A stretch of DNA of 64,000 nt. Origin: Gynuella sunshinyii YC6258. Its GTDB lineage: Bacteria; Pseudomonadota; Gammaproteobacteria; Pseudomonadales; Natronospirillaceae. The notes beneath the pieces were generated by a model. It was not told the DNA's origin, did no database searches, and was given only the letters and a program-made list of their open reading frames with translations. The stretch is taken from contig NZ_CP007142.1 of assembly GCF_000940805.1 (NCBI RefSeq), positions 4,936,593 through 5,000,592 of the forward strand. Reading direction: 5' to 3'. Positions 30,901-40,004 of the stretch are shown piece after piece. Within the stretch, counting starts at the first letter, position 1, and the number at the start of each line of letters is the position of its first letter. Position numbers and translations under genes: made by a program.

Positions 30901-33571
30901 CTACTTTTCTCCCACGCCATTTGGTGCTGAAGTTAAAAGTGCCTGGATGAGCCCTCCCGGACGGATGATCAATCATCAGTTCAGTTGCGACTTGTTGTAC
31001 CATTTTCCGTTTTTACGAAAAATCAGCGAGGCCACTGCCGAATTGCTGGACACGGAATCCGGCGACAAAACCCAGTTCACCCGATCAGTACTGAACAGCT
31101 CTTTCAGAGATTATTTCTTTGAGTTTGAGTTATCGAAAATGACCGTTTCGGTTCTGAAGTCCATGTCTTTGAAACCCGATCTCGTCATTGGTGCCAGCGT
31201 CGGCGAACTGGTGCTGCCAAATGCCCTGGATGGCTTTGTAGTCGACTCGCCCAAGTCATCAATCCTGATTGATGAGCTGCCCTTTCTGTCACAGCTCGAC
31301 AGTTATACCCACATGCTGAAACAGTCGTCGAGCCTGGAGCGGTACTTCCACGAACCGATTACCAAGTGGGAAAGCTGGTATGTGAAAGCGCCGCTCGAAC
31401 AGGTACAGGCACAGGTTGATCAGCATCGCAAAGTATTTATCAGCATCATCGGCTCACCGAACGATGTCATCATTGCCGGTGAAAGCGCAGGTTGTCAGCA
31501 GGTGATCGAAACGATCGATGGCTTTGCTTTACCACTGGATGAAGATGCCTTCGTTCATACCCCGGTGGCGGAACAATTCCGGGATCAGATTCTGGCGATG
31601 GAATCTGACTCAAACATCAAGGTCAACCCCGACAATGGTTTTAACATTTACAACAGTTTTGATGGTCAGCCCCTGGGCCCGGAGCCTGCGGATTTTCAAC
31701 ACTATTTTGCCAACATCCTGACCCGACGGGTGGATTTCAGACAAGTTACAGAAAATGCCTATCAAAACGGTGCCCGTATTTTCATAAACGTCGGTACCAA
31801 TGAATTGTGCGCCCGTTGGGCCAATGAAACACTGAAAGATAAAAATGCACTGGTGCTTTCATTTACCGTTAATAACGAGCCCCTTGAACAATCTTTGTTC
31901 AAAATGGCAGCGGCGCTGATCTCGCACAAACAACCCATTAATTTCGGGGAATTCTTTGCCGATACTCCCGTGACTCATCAGGCAACCTTGATACGCAGAA
32001 TCACAACCGGCCTGCCACCGTATGGCAAAGCGTTCTGGTCACCCGAAAACCGTCAGCGTATTTTGAATGCCGGCGCATCTTTGTCTTCCGCCACAAGTTC
32101 CTCAGCCCCCTTACCTTCGCCGGTTGAATCCCAACCGGTTCGAGAAAAACCTCGCACCGGCAATCCAATACCACCCGTTAGCCGGCCAACAAAATCGCAG
32201 CCTTCTCCCGAGGTAGTACTTGAGAGCAGCTTGCCCACACTCGGTAACTCCAACGCGCTGACGCGATTTATCTCTACTGCATTGCGACAGAATGCAGAAG
32301 CCAGTCTGCTGTACCAACAGTCGGAAGCCAATCTGCTGGCGGCCTTCAAACAGGCGTTACTTCATGAGCCATCTGCCGCTCCGGCCAGCGAAACTCCGCA
32401 GTTTTATTTGTGGAACTATGAGCAGATTGTCGAGATGACTGATGGCAGGATGTCAAATGTACTCGGCCCGTTATATGAACCGGTGGATGCTTACCCGGTA
32501 CGGGCGCGCATGCCATCACCACCGTTTTTGTTTGTCACACGGGTGCTAAATACCAATGTGGAATTTGGTCGCTATCAGCCCTGCCAGATTGAGTTTGAGT
32601 TTGATCTGAACCATGACAACCTGTTTCGTATCGGTGATGAAATAGCGTCCATTGTGTTTACGGAATCCGGTCAGATCGGCATTTTTCTGGTTGGACTGAT
32701 TGGCATAGACATCACCTCAAACGGCAAATTGCGTTATCGGGTTGCGGATACCCTCACCACGTTCATTGATCACCCTCCCAGGATCGGTGAAACCATGCGC
32801 GGTGTTTATAAAATTACTTCGTTTGCCCGTAATGGCGACACCACGCTGCTGTTTTCGGATTTTGACTGTTACCATGAGAACAGACTGTTCCTGAGCGTCA
32901 AGTCTGTCGGTGGTTTCTTCACTAAAGAGGACATAGAGAACTCCAAGGGTATCGCTTCCCCCAGACAACACAGCCCCGGAACCAGACCAAAACACGCGGC
33001 ACTGCCTTGCCATAACTGTGAAAAATCAGCATTCACGACAGAAGATATGACGCACTTCTACACCGGTGACCTGGTCCGCTGTTTCGGCAATACGTATTTC
33101 TCTATACCCGCGTTCAGTCAGGCGCTACCTGACCCGGCAACCTGGATGCTGGATCGGATTCTTAGCAGTCGCTTTGAAGGCGGTCAGTACGATCTTGGCG
33201 AAATCATTGCCGAAAAAGATCTATCCACAGATCACTGGGCCTTTGATGCCCATTTCAAAAATGATTCTGTTTTCCCAGGCAGTATGATGATTCTGGGTAT
33301 TAACCAATTGTTTTTATTTCTCGCAATTCACTCAGGACTTTATCCCAAATACCAGCATCGGAAGCTTCGGACGGTCTACCATCAGGAAGTGAAAACATCT
33401 TTCAGAGGACAGATCAAACGCATGCCTTCCACCATAAAATACCATATGCATATTAAGGATATTAAAGATAATGACGGCTTCACCCTGACGGTGGACACCG
33501 ACATCATCTGCAACGGGAAAATCATTTTGCGAGCTGAAAACTACACCTTAACTACCGGCCAACGTGAGTAA
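27971..33571 (+). CDS. PfaC-like synthase KS-CLF-AT-DH
   Basis: This 1866-residue protein begins 22 bases after the PfaA-like gene. The order is: KS ~1-430 with NAACATPL (C180), ECHATGT and GTTGH, so catalytic; a second KS-like domain ~445-880 where the Cys region reads GPSFIVIDRENG, so a chain-length-factor type without the nucleophile; an AT-like domain ~990-1330 with GASVGEL (Ser ~1076; Ala replaces the usual His before Ser); a Pro/Ser-rich linker; and a FabA-like double hotdog DH ~1470-1860 with RMPSPPFLFVTRV, TESGQIGIFLVG and AHFKNDSVFPGS (His ~1761). Canonical PfaC has no AT and usually more DH; here a PfaB-like AT is built in. It should condense, transfer and dehydrate chains carried by the upstream ACPs. 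Confidence 0.9.
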   Translation: MEKIAILGIGCLFPGNTDKDAFWQSLLENQTLTGTDKYADRVIERGQLKPYQGDFDDCNIDQEEINALGEIYKWSLAVARDALKDCGYLNNHEVLQKTGMVMGTLSMPVKEDADMIADFISASSRIQMEGLVENSCIPLQLNNKSGVIDPVPGFSDSDPPSVTAKALGLGGPVFSFNAACATPLYSFKLASYYLQNRLADVMIAGSHCYNELVIGNCGLFDLLGVLCDDGESRPLDKSSKGLIAGSGAGAFVLKRLDDAIRDNDPILAVVESIGWSNDGGTKAILAPSREGQTWAFQDAYRDGVANDIDYIECHATGTRAGDLEELESIAAFFASDTPLIGATKGTTGHFFTGSANASITKVILAMQHGIIPATLRIDDPVIPGNGTLSAHHYVRSNTPWPTKDRAKRAGINAFGFGGINAHLVLREFIPEEHIHHTSHEPPEHQRLAITGLGLRIGPIASTKEFFYSLAAGRPAFTKVDEKRWRSLEKDSDFLQQIDFTELPKGAYVNDFDFDFLKFKLPPKDNPYLIRRDLLLLDVAAQALETAQIDVGQEPRTAVIVNCAHDFSDCHFMGVEENRADLLHALDQGTPPLTEAQKKELLQVLREIELDRETPNTVPGIIPNIRANRISSHWKFQGPSFIVIDRENGFTRALELARFLLSEKSMDAVVIGSVDFAGELEHLYVQKAKGNLPRMLTTGIGEGATAVVLRRPEDAIKRGDKIYAFIDGMATTSGSRLSDNHSAEQATEECLQQAISEAGICKGEIGYLEAPLHYSLEVAKQVEQHYATRHPELISPTDFETGSLDQITGYTFTLSMPLALIKNALQLFYRVKFPADSTTTLRPWMPGGQKRVAAMSAFRDDGNMSHLLLSEAPVTTSSCQNRQGNFNRYLLTVTGTDEQTITNGLMQLHQQLSDTKTIPAYGEPERQRLTREMALKNTVIAVLCGNSYQQFISEIEQLKARLPVIFQTRQDWQSKAGSYFSPTPFGAEVKSAWMSPPGRMINHQFSCDLLYHFPFLRKISEATAELLDTESGDKTQFTRSVLNSSFRDYFFEFELSKMTVSVLKSMSLKPDLVIGASVGELVLPNALDGFVVDSPKSSILIDELPFLSQLDSYTHMLKQSSSLERYFHEPITKWESWYVKAPLEQVQAQVDQHRKVFISIIGSPNDVIIAGESAGCQQVIETIDGFALPLDEDAFVHTPVAEQFRDQILAMESDSNIKVNPDNGFNIYNSFDGQPLGPEPADFQHYFANILTRRVDFRQVTENAYQNGARIFINVGTNELCARWANETLKDKNALVLSFTVNNEPLEQSLFKMAAALISHKQPINFGEFFADTPVTHQATLIRRITTGLPPYGKAFWSPENRQRILNAGASLSSATSSSAPLPSPVESQPVREKPRTGNPIPPVSRPTKSQPSPEVVLESSLPTLGNSNALTRFISTALRQNAEASLLYQQSEANLLAAFKQALLHEPSAAPASETPQFYLWNYEQIVEMTDGRMSNVLGPLYEPVDAYPVRARMPSPPFLFVTRVLNTNVEFGRYQPCQIEFEFDLNHDNLFRIGDEIASIVFTESGQIGIFLVGLIGIDITSNGKLRYRVADTLTTFIDHPPRIGETMRGVYKITSFARNGDTTLLFSDFDCYHENRLFLSVKSVGGFFTKEDIENSKGIASPRQHSPGTRPKHAALPCHNCEKSAFTTEDMTHFYTGDLVRCFGNTYFSIPAFSQALPDPATWMLDRILSSRFEGGQYDLGEIIAEKDLSTDHWAFDAHFKNDSVFPGSMMILGINQLFLFLAIHSGLYPKYQHRKLRTVYHQEVKTSFRGQIKRMPSTIKYHMHIKDIKDNDGFTLTVDTDIICNGKIILRAENYTLTTGQRE

Positions 33572-33577
33572 CGATCC

Positions 33578-35199
33578 ATGAATGTCAGAGAAGCAAAAAA
33601 AAAACCTTTTCACAGGCAGCAACCCTGTTCTGGACAGGTTATCCCACCGAACTGATCGCCGGTCAGAATGAACAGGCGGTTCTGACCGGGAATACCGAAC
33701 CGTTGTTCGTCATCGAACATGAGGGCAAATTAACACTTGCCAATAGCGGTACTGTTTCAACCAGTGAAGGTACCGACAGTCAGCCGTGCCGGGCAGTCAT
33801 TCCCGCGGTCCAGGCCGAAGATTTGGGCGATGCCGGTTTCAAACAATGTTATGGCACCCATTTGGCCTACATGGGTGGTGCCATGGCCAATGGTATTTCC
33901 AGCCCAGCCATGGTTATTGCACTGACTAGAGCCGGTGCGCTCGGATCTTATGGGTCAGGAGGCATGTCAATGGCTGCCATCGAAGACGCCATCAAAACCA
34001 TTCAACAGGCCATTGGAGACAAACCGTTCGCAGTTAATCTGCTGCATCAGCCCGGTAACCCGGATAATGAACTGGCACTGGTGGAGCTGTTGTTAAAGTA
34101 TGGAGTGAGAGTGCTCGAAGCTTCGGCATTTCTGACACTCTCACCCGCAATCATTTATTATCGCCTGTCGGGTCTGGGCACTTCGGCAGAGGGCAAGACT
34201 ATCGTCAGAAACAGGATCATCGCCAAAATATCGCGACCAGAACTGGCAACCCTGTTTATGCAGCCGGCAGATCCCAAAATGGTTGCCGAACTGCTGGCCA
34301 GTGGTCTCATAAACCACGAACAGGCACAGTTGGCAAAACATATTCCGGTGGCTGATGACATTACCGTGGAAGCGGATTCCGGCGGTCATACCGATAATCG
34401 CCCATTGATCGCGTTGCTACCGGCCATTATCGCGTTAAGAGACCGATTGCAGGAACAGTACGGCTATCCGCAAACGGTCCGCATTGGTGCCGGTGGTGGC
34501 ATCAGTACTCCGCAGGCAGCCCTGGCGGCTTTTCAAATGGGCGCGGCCTACATCGTGACCGGTTCAATCAATCAGGCTTGCGTGGAATCCGGTACCAGCG
34601 AACGGGTCCGGCAATTATTGGCACAGGCGGATATGGCCGATGTGGTGATGGCTCCCAGCGCCGATATGTTTGAAATGGGAGTCAAAGTTCAGGTACTCAA
34701 AAAAGGTACCATGTTTCCGATGAATGCACAGAAGCTGTATGAACTGTACCGGAGTTATCCATCCCTCGATGCCATTCCGGCGGAAGAACGATTAAAACTG
34801 GAGAAACGGATTCTTCGCAAAACCTGTGACGAGGTGTGGGTTGATGTGCAGGCGTTCTTTGGCCGCCTCGATCCCAAACAGTTACAGAAAGCCGCGCTGG
34901 ACCCAAAACATAAAATGGCGCTGATCTTCCGTTGGTATCTTGGCAAATCCTCCGGCTGGGCCATCGGCGATGTTCCGGACCGCCATATGGATATGCAAAT
35001 ATGGTGTGGACCCGCCATGGGCGCATTTAATGCCTGGGTCAAAGACAGCTGCCTCGAATCACCGGAAAACCGTCAGGTTGCCGATGTCGCCCGACATATT
35101 GTCGATGGCGCCGCCTACCTTTATCGGATAAACCTGTTAAGGCAGACAGGTTTCAAGATGACCAACATCCGCGAAAACTATGTTCCACAACCACGTTAA
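33578..35199 (+). CDS. pfaD: PfaD-like enoyl reductase (start separated from body by an A10 frameshift)
   Basis: The body (from 33601) is an FMN-dependent enoyl reductase of the PfaD / nitronate monooxygenase family: FWTGYPTELIAG, CYGTHLAYMGGAMANGISS, EADSGGHTDNR, GAGGGISTPQAALAAF and a long C-terminal PfaD extension. The conserved N-terminus is in a frame without a usable ATG. The ATG at 33578 (MNVREAKKK), six bases after the upstream stop, is in another frame and the two join only by a -1 shift (or one added A) in the A10 tract 33595-33604. Otherwise translation must start at the TTG at 33703, losing conserved residues. It reduces enoyl intermediates of the synthase. This may be programmed slippage, phase variation or a sequencing error. 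Confidence 0.88.
33595..33604 (+). promoter_or_regulatory. A10 slippery tract in the pfaD start region
   Basis: Ten consecutive A residues follow GC in the frame GCA AAA AAA AAA C. A AAA AAA is a classical -1 slippery heptamer and also a site for transcriptional slippage or replication slippage. One extra A, or a -1 ribosomal shift, fuses the ATG frame to the conserved PfaD frame. Confidence 0.6.
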
Positions 35200-35208
35200 G
35201 GACTCATA

Positions 35209-36603
35209 ATGCAGGAAAACCTTGTTCAGACCACACCCAATTCAGAATGGTGGGTGGATTCGGTGTTTTATCATATTTACCCGCTGGGATTTTGTGACGC
35301 TCCACAGGCAAATAATTTTACTGATCCACCAGTCCATCGTATCGAGAAAGTGTATGAGTGGCTGGATCATTTACAGGAACTTGGAATCACCGCAATCTAT
35401 TTTGGTCCGCTTTTCGAATCAAGTTATCATGGTTACGACACCGCTGACTTTCTTCAGGTCGACCGGCGTCTGGGCGATTTCGAATCTCTGGCTGCATTGT
35501 TCCGGGAAATGCACAAACGTCATATCAGGGTGGTTCTGGATGGGGTATTCAATCATGTCGGGCGTGATTTTTGGGCGTTCAGGGATCTACAGAAAAACCA
35601 GCAAAATTCCCCTTATAAAGACTGGTTTGTGAACGTCGATTTTTCCGGAACGAGTCCTTATGGTGATCCGTTCTCCTACGATGGCTGGGAAGGTCACTAT
35701 AATCTGGTCAAGCTGAACCTGCACAACGAGGCGGTCTGTGAACATCTGTTCACGGCGATCAAAACCTGGGTTGAGAAGCTCGATATCGATGGTCTCAGAC
35801 TCGATGTGGCCTATTGCCTGGATAAGCATTTTCTGAAAAAAATCCGCAGCTTCGCTACTACTCTGAAAACGGATTTCTGGCTGATGGGGGAAATGATTCA
35901 TGGCGATTACAATCAATGGGTCAATCAAGCCATGCTGCATTCCGGTACCAATTATGAATGTTTTAAAGGACTGTACTCCAGTCACAATGATATTAACTAT
36001 TTTGAAATTGCATATTCTCTGAATCGTTTATTCGGCAGCGAAGGAATTTATAAGGAACTCTCACTGTTCAATTTTGTCGACAACCACGATGTCAATCGAG
36101 TCGCGTCGTTATTGAAAAAGACCGAGCATCTGTATCCTTTGTATTGCCTGTTGTTCACCATTCCCGGAATACCGTCCATTTATTACGGCAGCGAATGGGG
36201 CATATACGGAGAAAAGACCGATAACAGTGACGCCCCATTGCGACCCAGCCTGGATTTGGCATTCATCCGGGAACATGCGCGAAATAAAGATCTGAGTCAG
36301 ACCCTTTGCAGTCTGGCTGCCATCCGAAAGTCTTCACAGGCGTTGAAGCGCGGGGATTATTTGCAACTGACACTCACTCATGAGCAGTTTTCCTTCCGCC
36401 GGAATTTCTTTGGGGATGAGATGGTTGTCCTGGTAAACAGTGCCGCACATACCGCTGGCTTCAATATTGTCCTGCCGGATCACAGCAACCGAAAATATGT
36501 GGATCTGTTGAATGGCGGAGAAGTGTTTCAGGCCGACAATGGTCACCTTCATGTCCCCGAGGTCCATCCTTACTGGTGCAGAATTTTGCACGCCAGAAAC
36601 TGA
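35209..36603 (+). CDS. GH13 alpha-amylase family enzyme
   Basis: This 464-residue, cytoplasmic (no signal peptide) enzyme has all four GH13 regions: DGVFNHVG (I), DGLRLDVAY with the nucleophile Asp (II), LMGEMIHG with the acid/base Glu (III) and FVDNHDVNR (IV). The length and N-terminus (WWVDSVFYHIYPLGF) resemble cyclomaltodextrinase / sucrose-isomerising subgroups. It starts 9 bases after pfaD with an AAGGA site, so it is in the synthase operon. A sugar enzyme here hints that the lipid product is glycosylated or that a sugar is its precursor; this is inference. Substrate and subfamily are unknown. Confidence 0.88.
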   Translation: MQENLVQTTPNSEWWVDSVFYHIYPLGFCDAPQANNFTDPPVHRIEKVYEWLDHLQELGITAIYFGPLFESSYHGYDTADFLQVDRRLGDFESLAALFREMHKRHIRVVLDGVFNHVGRDFWAFRDLQKNQQNSPYKDWFVNVDFSGTSPYGDPFSYDGWEGHYNLVKLNLHNEAVCEHLFTAIKTWVEKLDIDGLRLDVAYCLDKHFLKKIRSFATTLKTDFWLMGEMIHGDYNQWVNQAMLHSGTNYECFKGLYSSHNDINYFEIAYSLNRLFGSEGIYKELSLFNFVDNHDVNRVASLLKKTEHLYPLYCLLFTIPGIPSIYYGSEWGIYGEKTDNSDAPLRPSLDLAFIREHARNKDLSQTLCSLAAIRKSSQALKRGDYLQLTLTHEQFSFRRNFFGDEMVVLVNSAAHTAGFNIVLPDHSNRKYVDLLNGGEVFQADNGHLHVPEVHPYWCRILHARN

Positions 36604-36623
36604 CCCCTCAAGCGCTTATTCAG

Positions 36624-36656
36624 ATACAAGCCGGTCGCAGTATCACCGGCTTGTAT
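36624..36656 (+). terminator. Long hairpin at the end of the synthase operon
   Basis: A perfect 12-bp inverted repeat (ATACAAGCCGGT / ACCGGCTTGTAT, 9-base loop) lies between convergent genes ending at 36603 (+) and 36668 (-). It has no T run, but position and stem strength suit a bidirectional terminator. Confidence 0.6.
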
Positions 36657-36667
36657 GGAGATGGGCA

Positions 36668-36934
36668 TTAACGCAACTGGCTGTCCTTACTACCACGACG
36701 ATTAAAGGTCGTGGCCGAGGTCTGCTGGCTCTCAAGCTCCGCCTGACACGTCACACAATAGCGAATTCCGGGCATGGCCTTTCGCCGCGCTTCCGGTATT
36801 TCACAATCGCACTCTTCGCAATGGGTCAGGCTTTCGCCTTGATGCAAACGACTGCGCGCCAGACTGACGGCATCTTCAACACTGGCATCAATTTGATCCT
36901 GAACCGCTCCGTCTTTTGCCCAACCAACGGCCAT
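36668..36934 (-). CDS. ybiI: DksA/TraR-type zinc-finger protein, YbiI-like
   Basis: This 88-residue protein has CEECDCEIPEARRKA then YCVTCQ: paired Cys-x2-Cys motifs of the DksA/TraR C4 zinc finger, with the R-R-x-A-x-P-G-x-R spacing of YbiI-type proteins. The coiled-coil arm of full DksA is absent. The size equals that of E. coli YbiI. The role is unknown, perhaps binding RNA polymerase. It lies downstream of pilU on the same strand (60-bp gap). Confidence 0.88.
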   Translation of the reverse strand: MAVGWAKDGAVQDQIDASVEDAVSLARSRLHQGESLTHCEECDCEIPEARRKAMPGIRYCVTCQAELESQQTSATTFNRRGSKDSQLR

Positions 36935-36993
36935 TATTCACTCCCGTCTGTTTTGTTCCTGTCTGTCATCGTGGTATCAGAGTCTTCGGTATT

Positions 36994-38166
36994 TCAGAGC
37001 CCCTCTTCATCGGTGTCACCCAACACTTCCAATTTCAGTTCGCCAAAACCGGAACTGATCGGTTCAGCATTTTTTTCACCAATCTCCGGAGACTTGTTTT
37101 GTTCACTCGCGAGTTTGATTTTCAAACGCAGGTTATTGGGTGAATCGGCGTTGGCCAATGCTTCGGTCAGAGTGATTTTACCAGCCTGATACAGCTTGAA
37201 AATGGCCGCATCGAATGTCTGCATGCCAAGGTTTTCAGATTTTTCCATGATTTCTTTAATGTCTTCCAACCGGGCTTTCAGGATCAGTTCCTGAATGGTT
37301 TTAGTGCCCAGCAACACTTCGACGGCTGCGCAGCGTTTTCCATCCACTGTGGGAATCAACCGCTGTGACACAATCGCACGAATATTCTGCGCCAACCCCA
37401 ACAGCAACTGTGGCCGACGTTCTTCCGGAAACATATTAATGATGCGCTCCAGCGCCTGGTTCGCGTTATTGGCATGCAGGGTGGAAATGGCCAGGTGACC
37501 GGTTTCGGCAAACTCGAGCGCGTGTTCCATGGTTTCCCGATCACGAATCTCACCAATCAGAATCACGTCCGGTGCCTGTCGCAAAGTGTTTTTCAAGGCA
37601 TTGCGAAAACTGCGGGTATCCACACCCACTTCACGCTGATTGATGATGCTTTTTTTGTGTTTATGGACAAACTCAACCGGGTCCTCGATAGTGATGATAT
37701 GGCCACCCGAGTTGGAGTTACGATGATCTATCAATGCCGCCAGAGAGGTGGATTTACCAGACCCGGTACCACCGACAAACAACACCAGCCCGCGCTTGGT
37801 CATTACCACATCCTTGAGCACTGGCGGCAATCCCAGGTGATCGAATTGGGGAATTTCGGTATTGATATTTCGGGCGACGATGGAGACTTCGTTACGTTGT
37901 TTAAAGATGTTAATACGGAAACGACCAACTCCGGAGATGGAGATGGCCAGATTCATTTCCAGTTCCTGGGCGAATTCCCGGCGCTGCTCTTCATCCATGA
38001 TCTGATTGGCAATATTTTCAATTTCACCCGGTTTCAGGGGTGTTTGTGAGACCGGCTTCAGGGAACCCTGAAACTTCGCACAGGGTGGTGCGCCGGTACT
38101 GAGATACAGATCAGACCCATCTTTTGTCGCCAACAGCTTCAGATACTGGTCAATTGGTGTGGCCAT
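36994..38166 (-). CDS. pilU: Type IV pilus retraction ATPase PilU
   Basis: This 390-residue hexameric ATPase of the PilT/PilU family has Walker A GGTGSGKS at 132-139, an Asp box (ITIEDPVEF), Walker B VILIGEIRDRE and a His box (HLAISTLHANN). The C-terminus (EKNAEPISSGFGELKL) is longer than PilT and suits PilU. It powers pilus retraction at the inner-membrane base together with PilT, which is not in this window. There is no pil neighbour; the 38167-38336 gap holds its promoter. Confidence 0.92.
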   Translation of the reverse strand: MATPIDQYLKLLATKDGSDLYLSTGAPPCAKFQGSLKPVSQTPLKPGEIENIANQIMDEEQRREFAQELEMNLAISISGVGRFRINIFKQRNEVSIVARNINTEIPQFDHLGLPPVLKDVVMTKRGLVLFVGGTGSGKSTSLAALIDHRNSNSGGHIITIEDPVEFVHKHKKSIINQREVGVDTRSFRNALKNTLRQAPDVILIGEIRDRETMEHALEFAETGHLAISTLHANNANQALERIINMFPEERRPQLLLGLAQNIRAIVSQRLIPTVDGKRCAAVEVLLGTKTIQELILKARLEDIKEIMEKSENLGMQTFDAAIFKLYQAGKITLTEALANADSPNNLRLKIKLASEQNKSPEIGEKNAEPISSGFGELKLEVLGDTDEEGL

Positions 38167-38336
38167 GAATGACTCCCGTTAAAATTCGATGAAAATATCA
38201 ACTTATTCTAAGTCATAACCTGCACTATATCGATCAGTGAAACGGCGGACTCACAGTGTTGTACGGCCGATATTTGCCCCACATAACAGATGTAGGGATA
38301 TTAACTGACAACTCATGCAGACTGGGTCTCTGCATC

Positions 38337-40004
38337 CTATTTATCCGTGTGTTCATCATCCGGACTGATCGGCAGGGAAATATGAAAAGTACTGCCACTC
38401 CCCACGATACTGCTGACCTGAATATCACCCTGATGGTTTCTGATAATGCCGTAAGATACCGATAACCCGAGCCCGGTCCCATCACCCACTGAACGGGTGG
38501 TAAAAAACGGCTCAAAAATCCGCGACAGATTTTCCTCGGCAATACCAACACCGGTATCCTCTATCTCAACCCATACAGAGTCACCTTTGTGGCCGGTACG
38601 GATGGTAATTCTCCCCCTTTCGGGAATCGCCTGAGCTGCGTTGATCAGTAAGTTCATAAACACCTGATTCAGTTGTGATGGATTACAGTGAATCTTCGGC
38701 AATTGCCCAAATTGCCGGTCAATATCCACTTTCTGTTTCAGGTTGTTATCCAGCACATTCAGGGTGCTGTTAATGCATTTGTTCAAGTCGGCGAGCTGCC
38801 ATTCTGCACTTCCCACTTTGGAAAAATCCCGCAGATCTGAAACGATGTGCCGAACCCGCTCAATACCTTCGAGAGACTCCTGCAGCAGTTTAGGGGCATC
38901 TTCATGGATGAAATCAAAGTCGATGGATACCTCCACCGCCCTGATCTTTTCTCTGGCGGGACTATCGTCATCGGCACAACTATTCAGCATCTCTTTATGT
39001 GTGGAAATCAATTGCAGCAGATCAGAGACATAGCTTGTCAGGGTTTTGATATTGGATTTCACGTAGCCCACCGGATTATTGATTTCATGGGCAACGCCAG
39101 CCGCCAGCATACCGACCGCTGACATTTTCTCCGCCTGCAACAGCTGTGCATGGGTATCCTGAAGTCTCCGGTACAGCGACTCCAGCGCCTTCAGCTGCTC
39201 TTTGGTTTCCAGTTCCAGCGTTTTACGACGGGTAATATCGTCAACAATGGACCAGACATAATGGCGATTGTCAGCTCCTACAATACGTACCCCAAAAGCC
39301 TGTACCGGAACGGTCTGACCATTTTCACGATACATATTGAGCTCTATCGCACTGTAACGACCTTCCGTTTCCAATGCTTTGCGCATCGCAGCCTTTTCCG
39401 AGGCGTACTCTTCGGCAATACACGACCACATGTCGGTCGTCTTCAAGGTGTCTTCAGAGCTGTTCAGCAATTGTTGATAGGCGCGATTGTATTCAAGGTG
39501 ATGACCGTCCATATCCACCAGTGCGATACCCAGTGGAGAGTGCTCAAACAGGGCACTGAGTTTGGCGTCGGCAGCGGTTTCAGCCAACTTGCGCGCGGTA
39601 ATATCCAGCGCCACGCCAATCACTGCGGGCTTGCCACGGAACTCCATGGCACGACCATGAACCTCAAGATCTATGCGTTTACCATCGCGCTGGATGCCAA
39701 TAAAGGAGTAGCGCATTTCCGTGACTTCTCCACCGGATCGACGACGAACATTCGCGACCACTTTGTCACGGTCTTCCGGGGCAATGAGTTCGATAATGGG
39801 AACTTTACCAATAATCTCGTCAGGAGACTGAAAACCAAAAATACGCGCAAATTCCTGATTTACGTAATGGAAAAAACCATCCTGAATCAGATAAATACCC
39901 GCCAGAGATTGTTCCAGCAATGCCAGATGCCATTCACCAGACATCTCCATCCCAACCGATCCTTTCAGGGTGCCTGGTGTTGGTTTTTCATTTTGATCAG
40001 TCAT
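38337..40004 (-). CDS. Soluble PAS-PAS histidine kinase
   Basis: This 555-residue protein has two PAS domains (~25-140, ending GVALDITARKLAE, and ~145-270, ending WSIVDDITRRKTLE) and no membrane segment, so it is a cytoplasmic sensor. The H box GVAHEINNPVGYV contains H306, and a long coiled coil precedes it. The catalytic domain carries NLLINAAQAIPERG (N), EDTGVGIAEENL (G1) and GTGLGLSV (G2). The HEINNP variant is that of the NtrB-like, PAS-linked kinases. No response regulator is adjacent, so it is an orphan whose signal and partner are unknown. Confidence 0.9.
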   Translation of the reverse strand: MTDQNEKPTPGTLKGSVGMEMSGEWHLALLEQSLAGIYLIQDGFFHYVNQEFARIFGFQSPDEIIGKVPIIELIAPEDRDKVVANVRRRSGGEVTEMRYSFIGIQRDGKRIDLEVHGRAMEFRGKPAVIGVALDITARKLAETAADAKLSALFEHSPLGIALVDMDGHHLEYNRAYQQLLNSSEDTLKTTDMWSCIAEEYASEKAAMRKALETEGRYSAIELNMYRENGQTVPVQAFGVRIVGADNRHYVWSIVDDITRRKTLELETKEQLKALESLYRRLQDTHAQLLQAEKMSAVGMLAAGVAHEINNPVGYVKSNIKTLTSYVSDLLQLISTHKEMLNSCADDDSPAREKIRAVEVSIDFDFIHEDAPKLLQESLEGIERVRHIVSDLRDFSKVGSAEWQLADLNKCINSTLNVLDNNLKQKVDIDRQFGQLPKIHCNPSQLNQVFMNLLINAAQAIPERGRITIRTGHKGDSVWVEIEDTGVGIAEENLSRIFEPFFTTRSVGDGTGLGLSVSYGIIRNHQGDIQVSSIVGSGSTFHISLPISPDDEHTDK

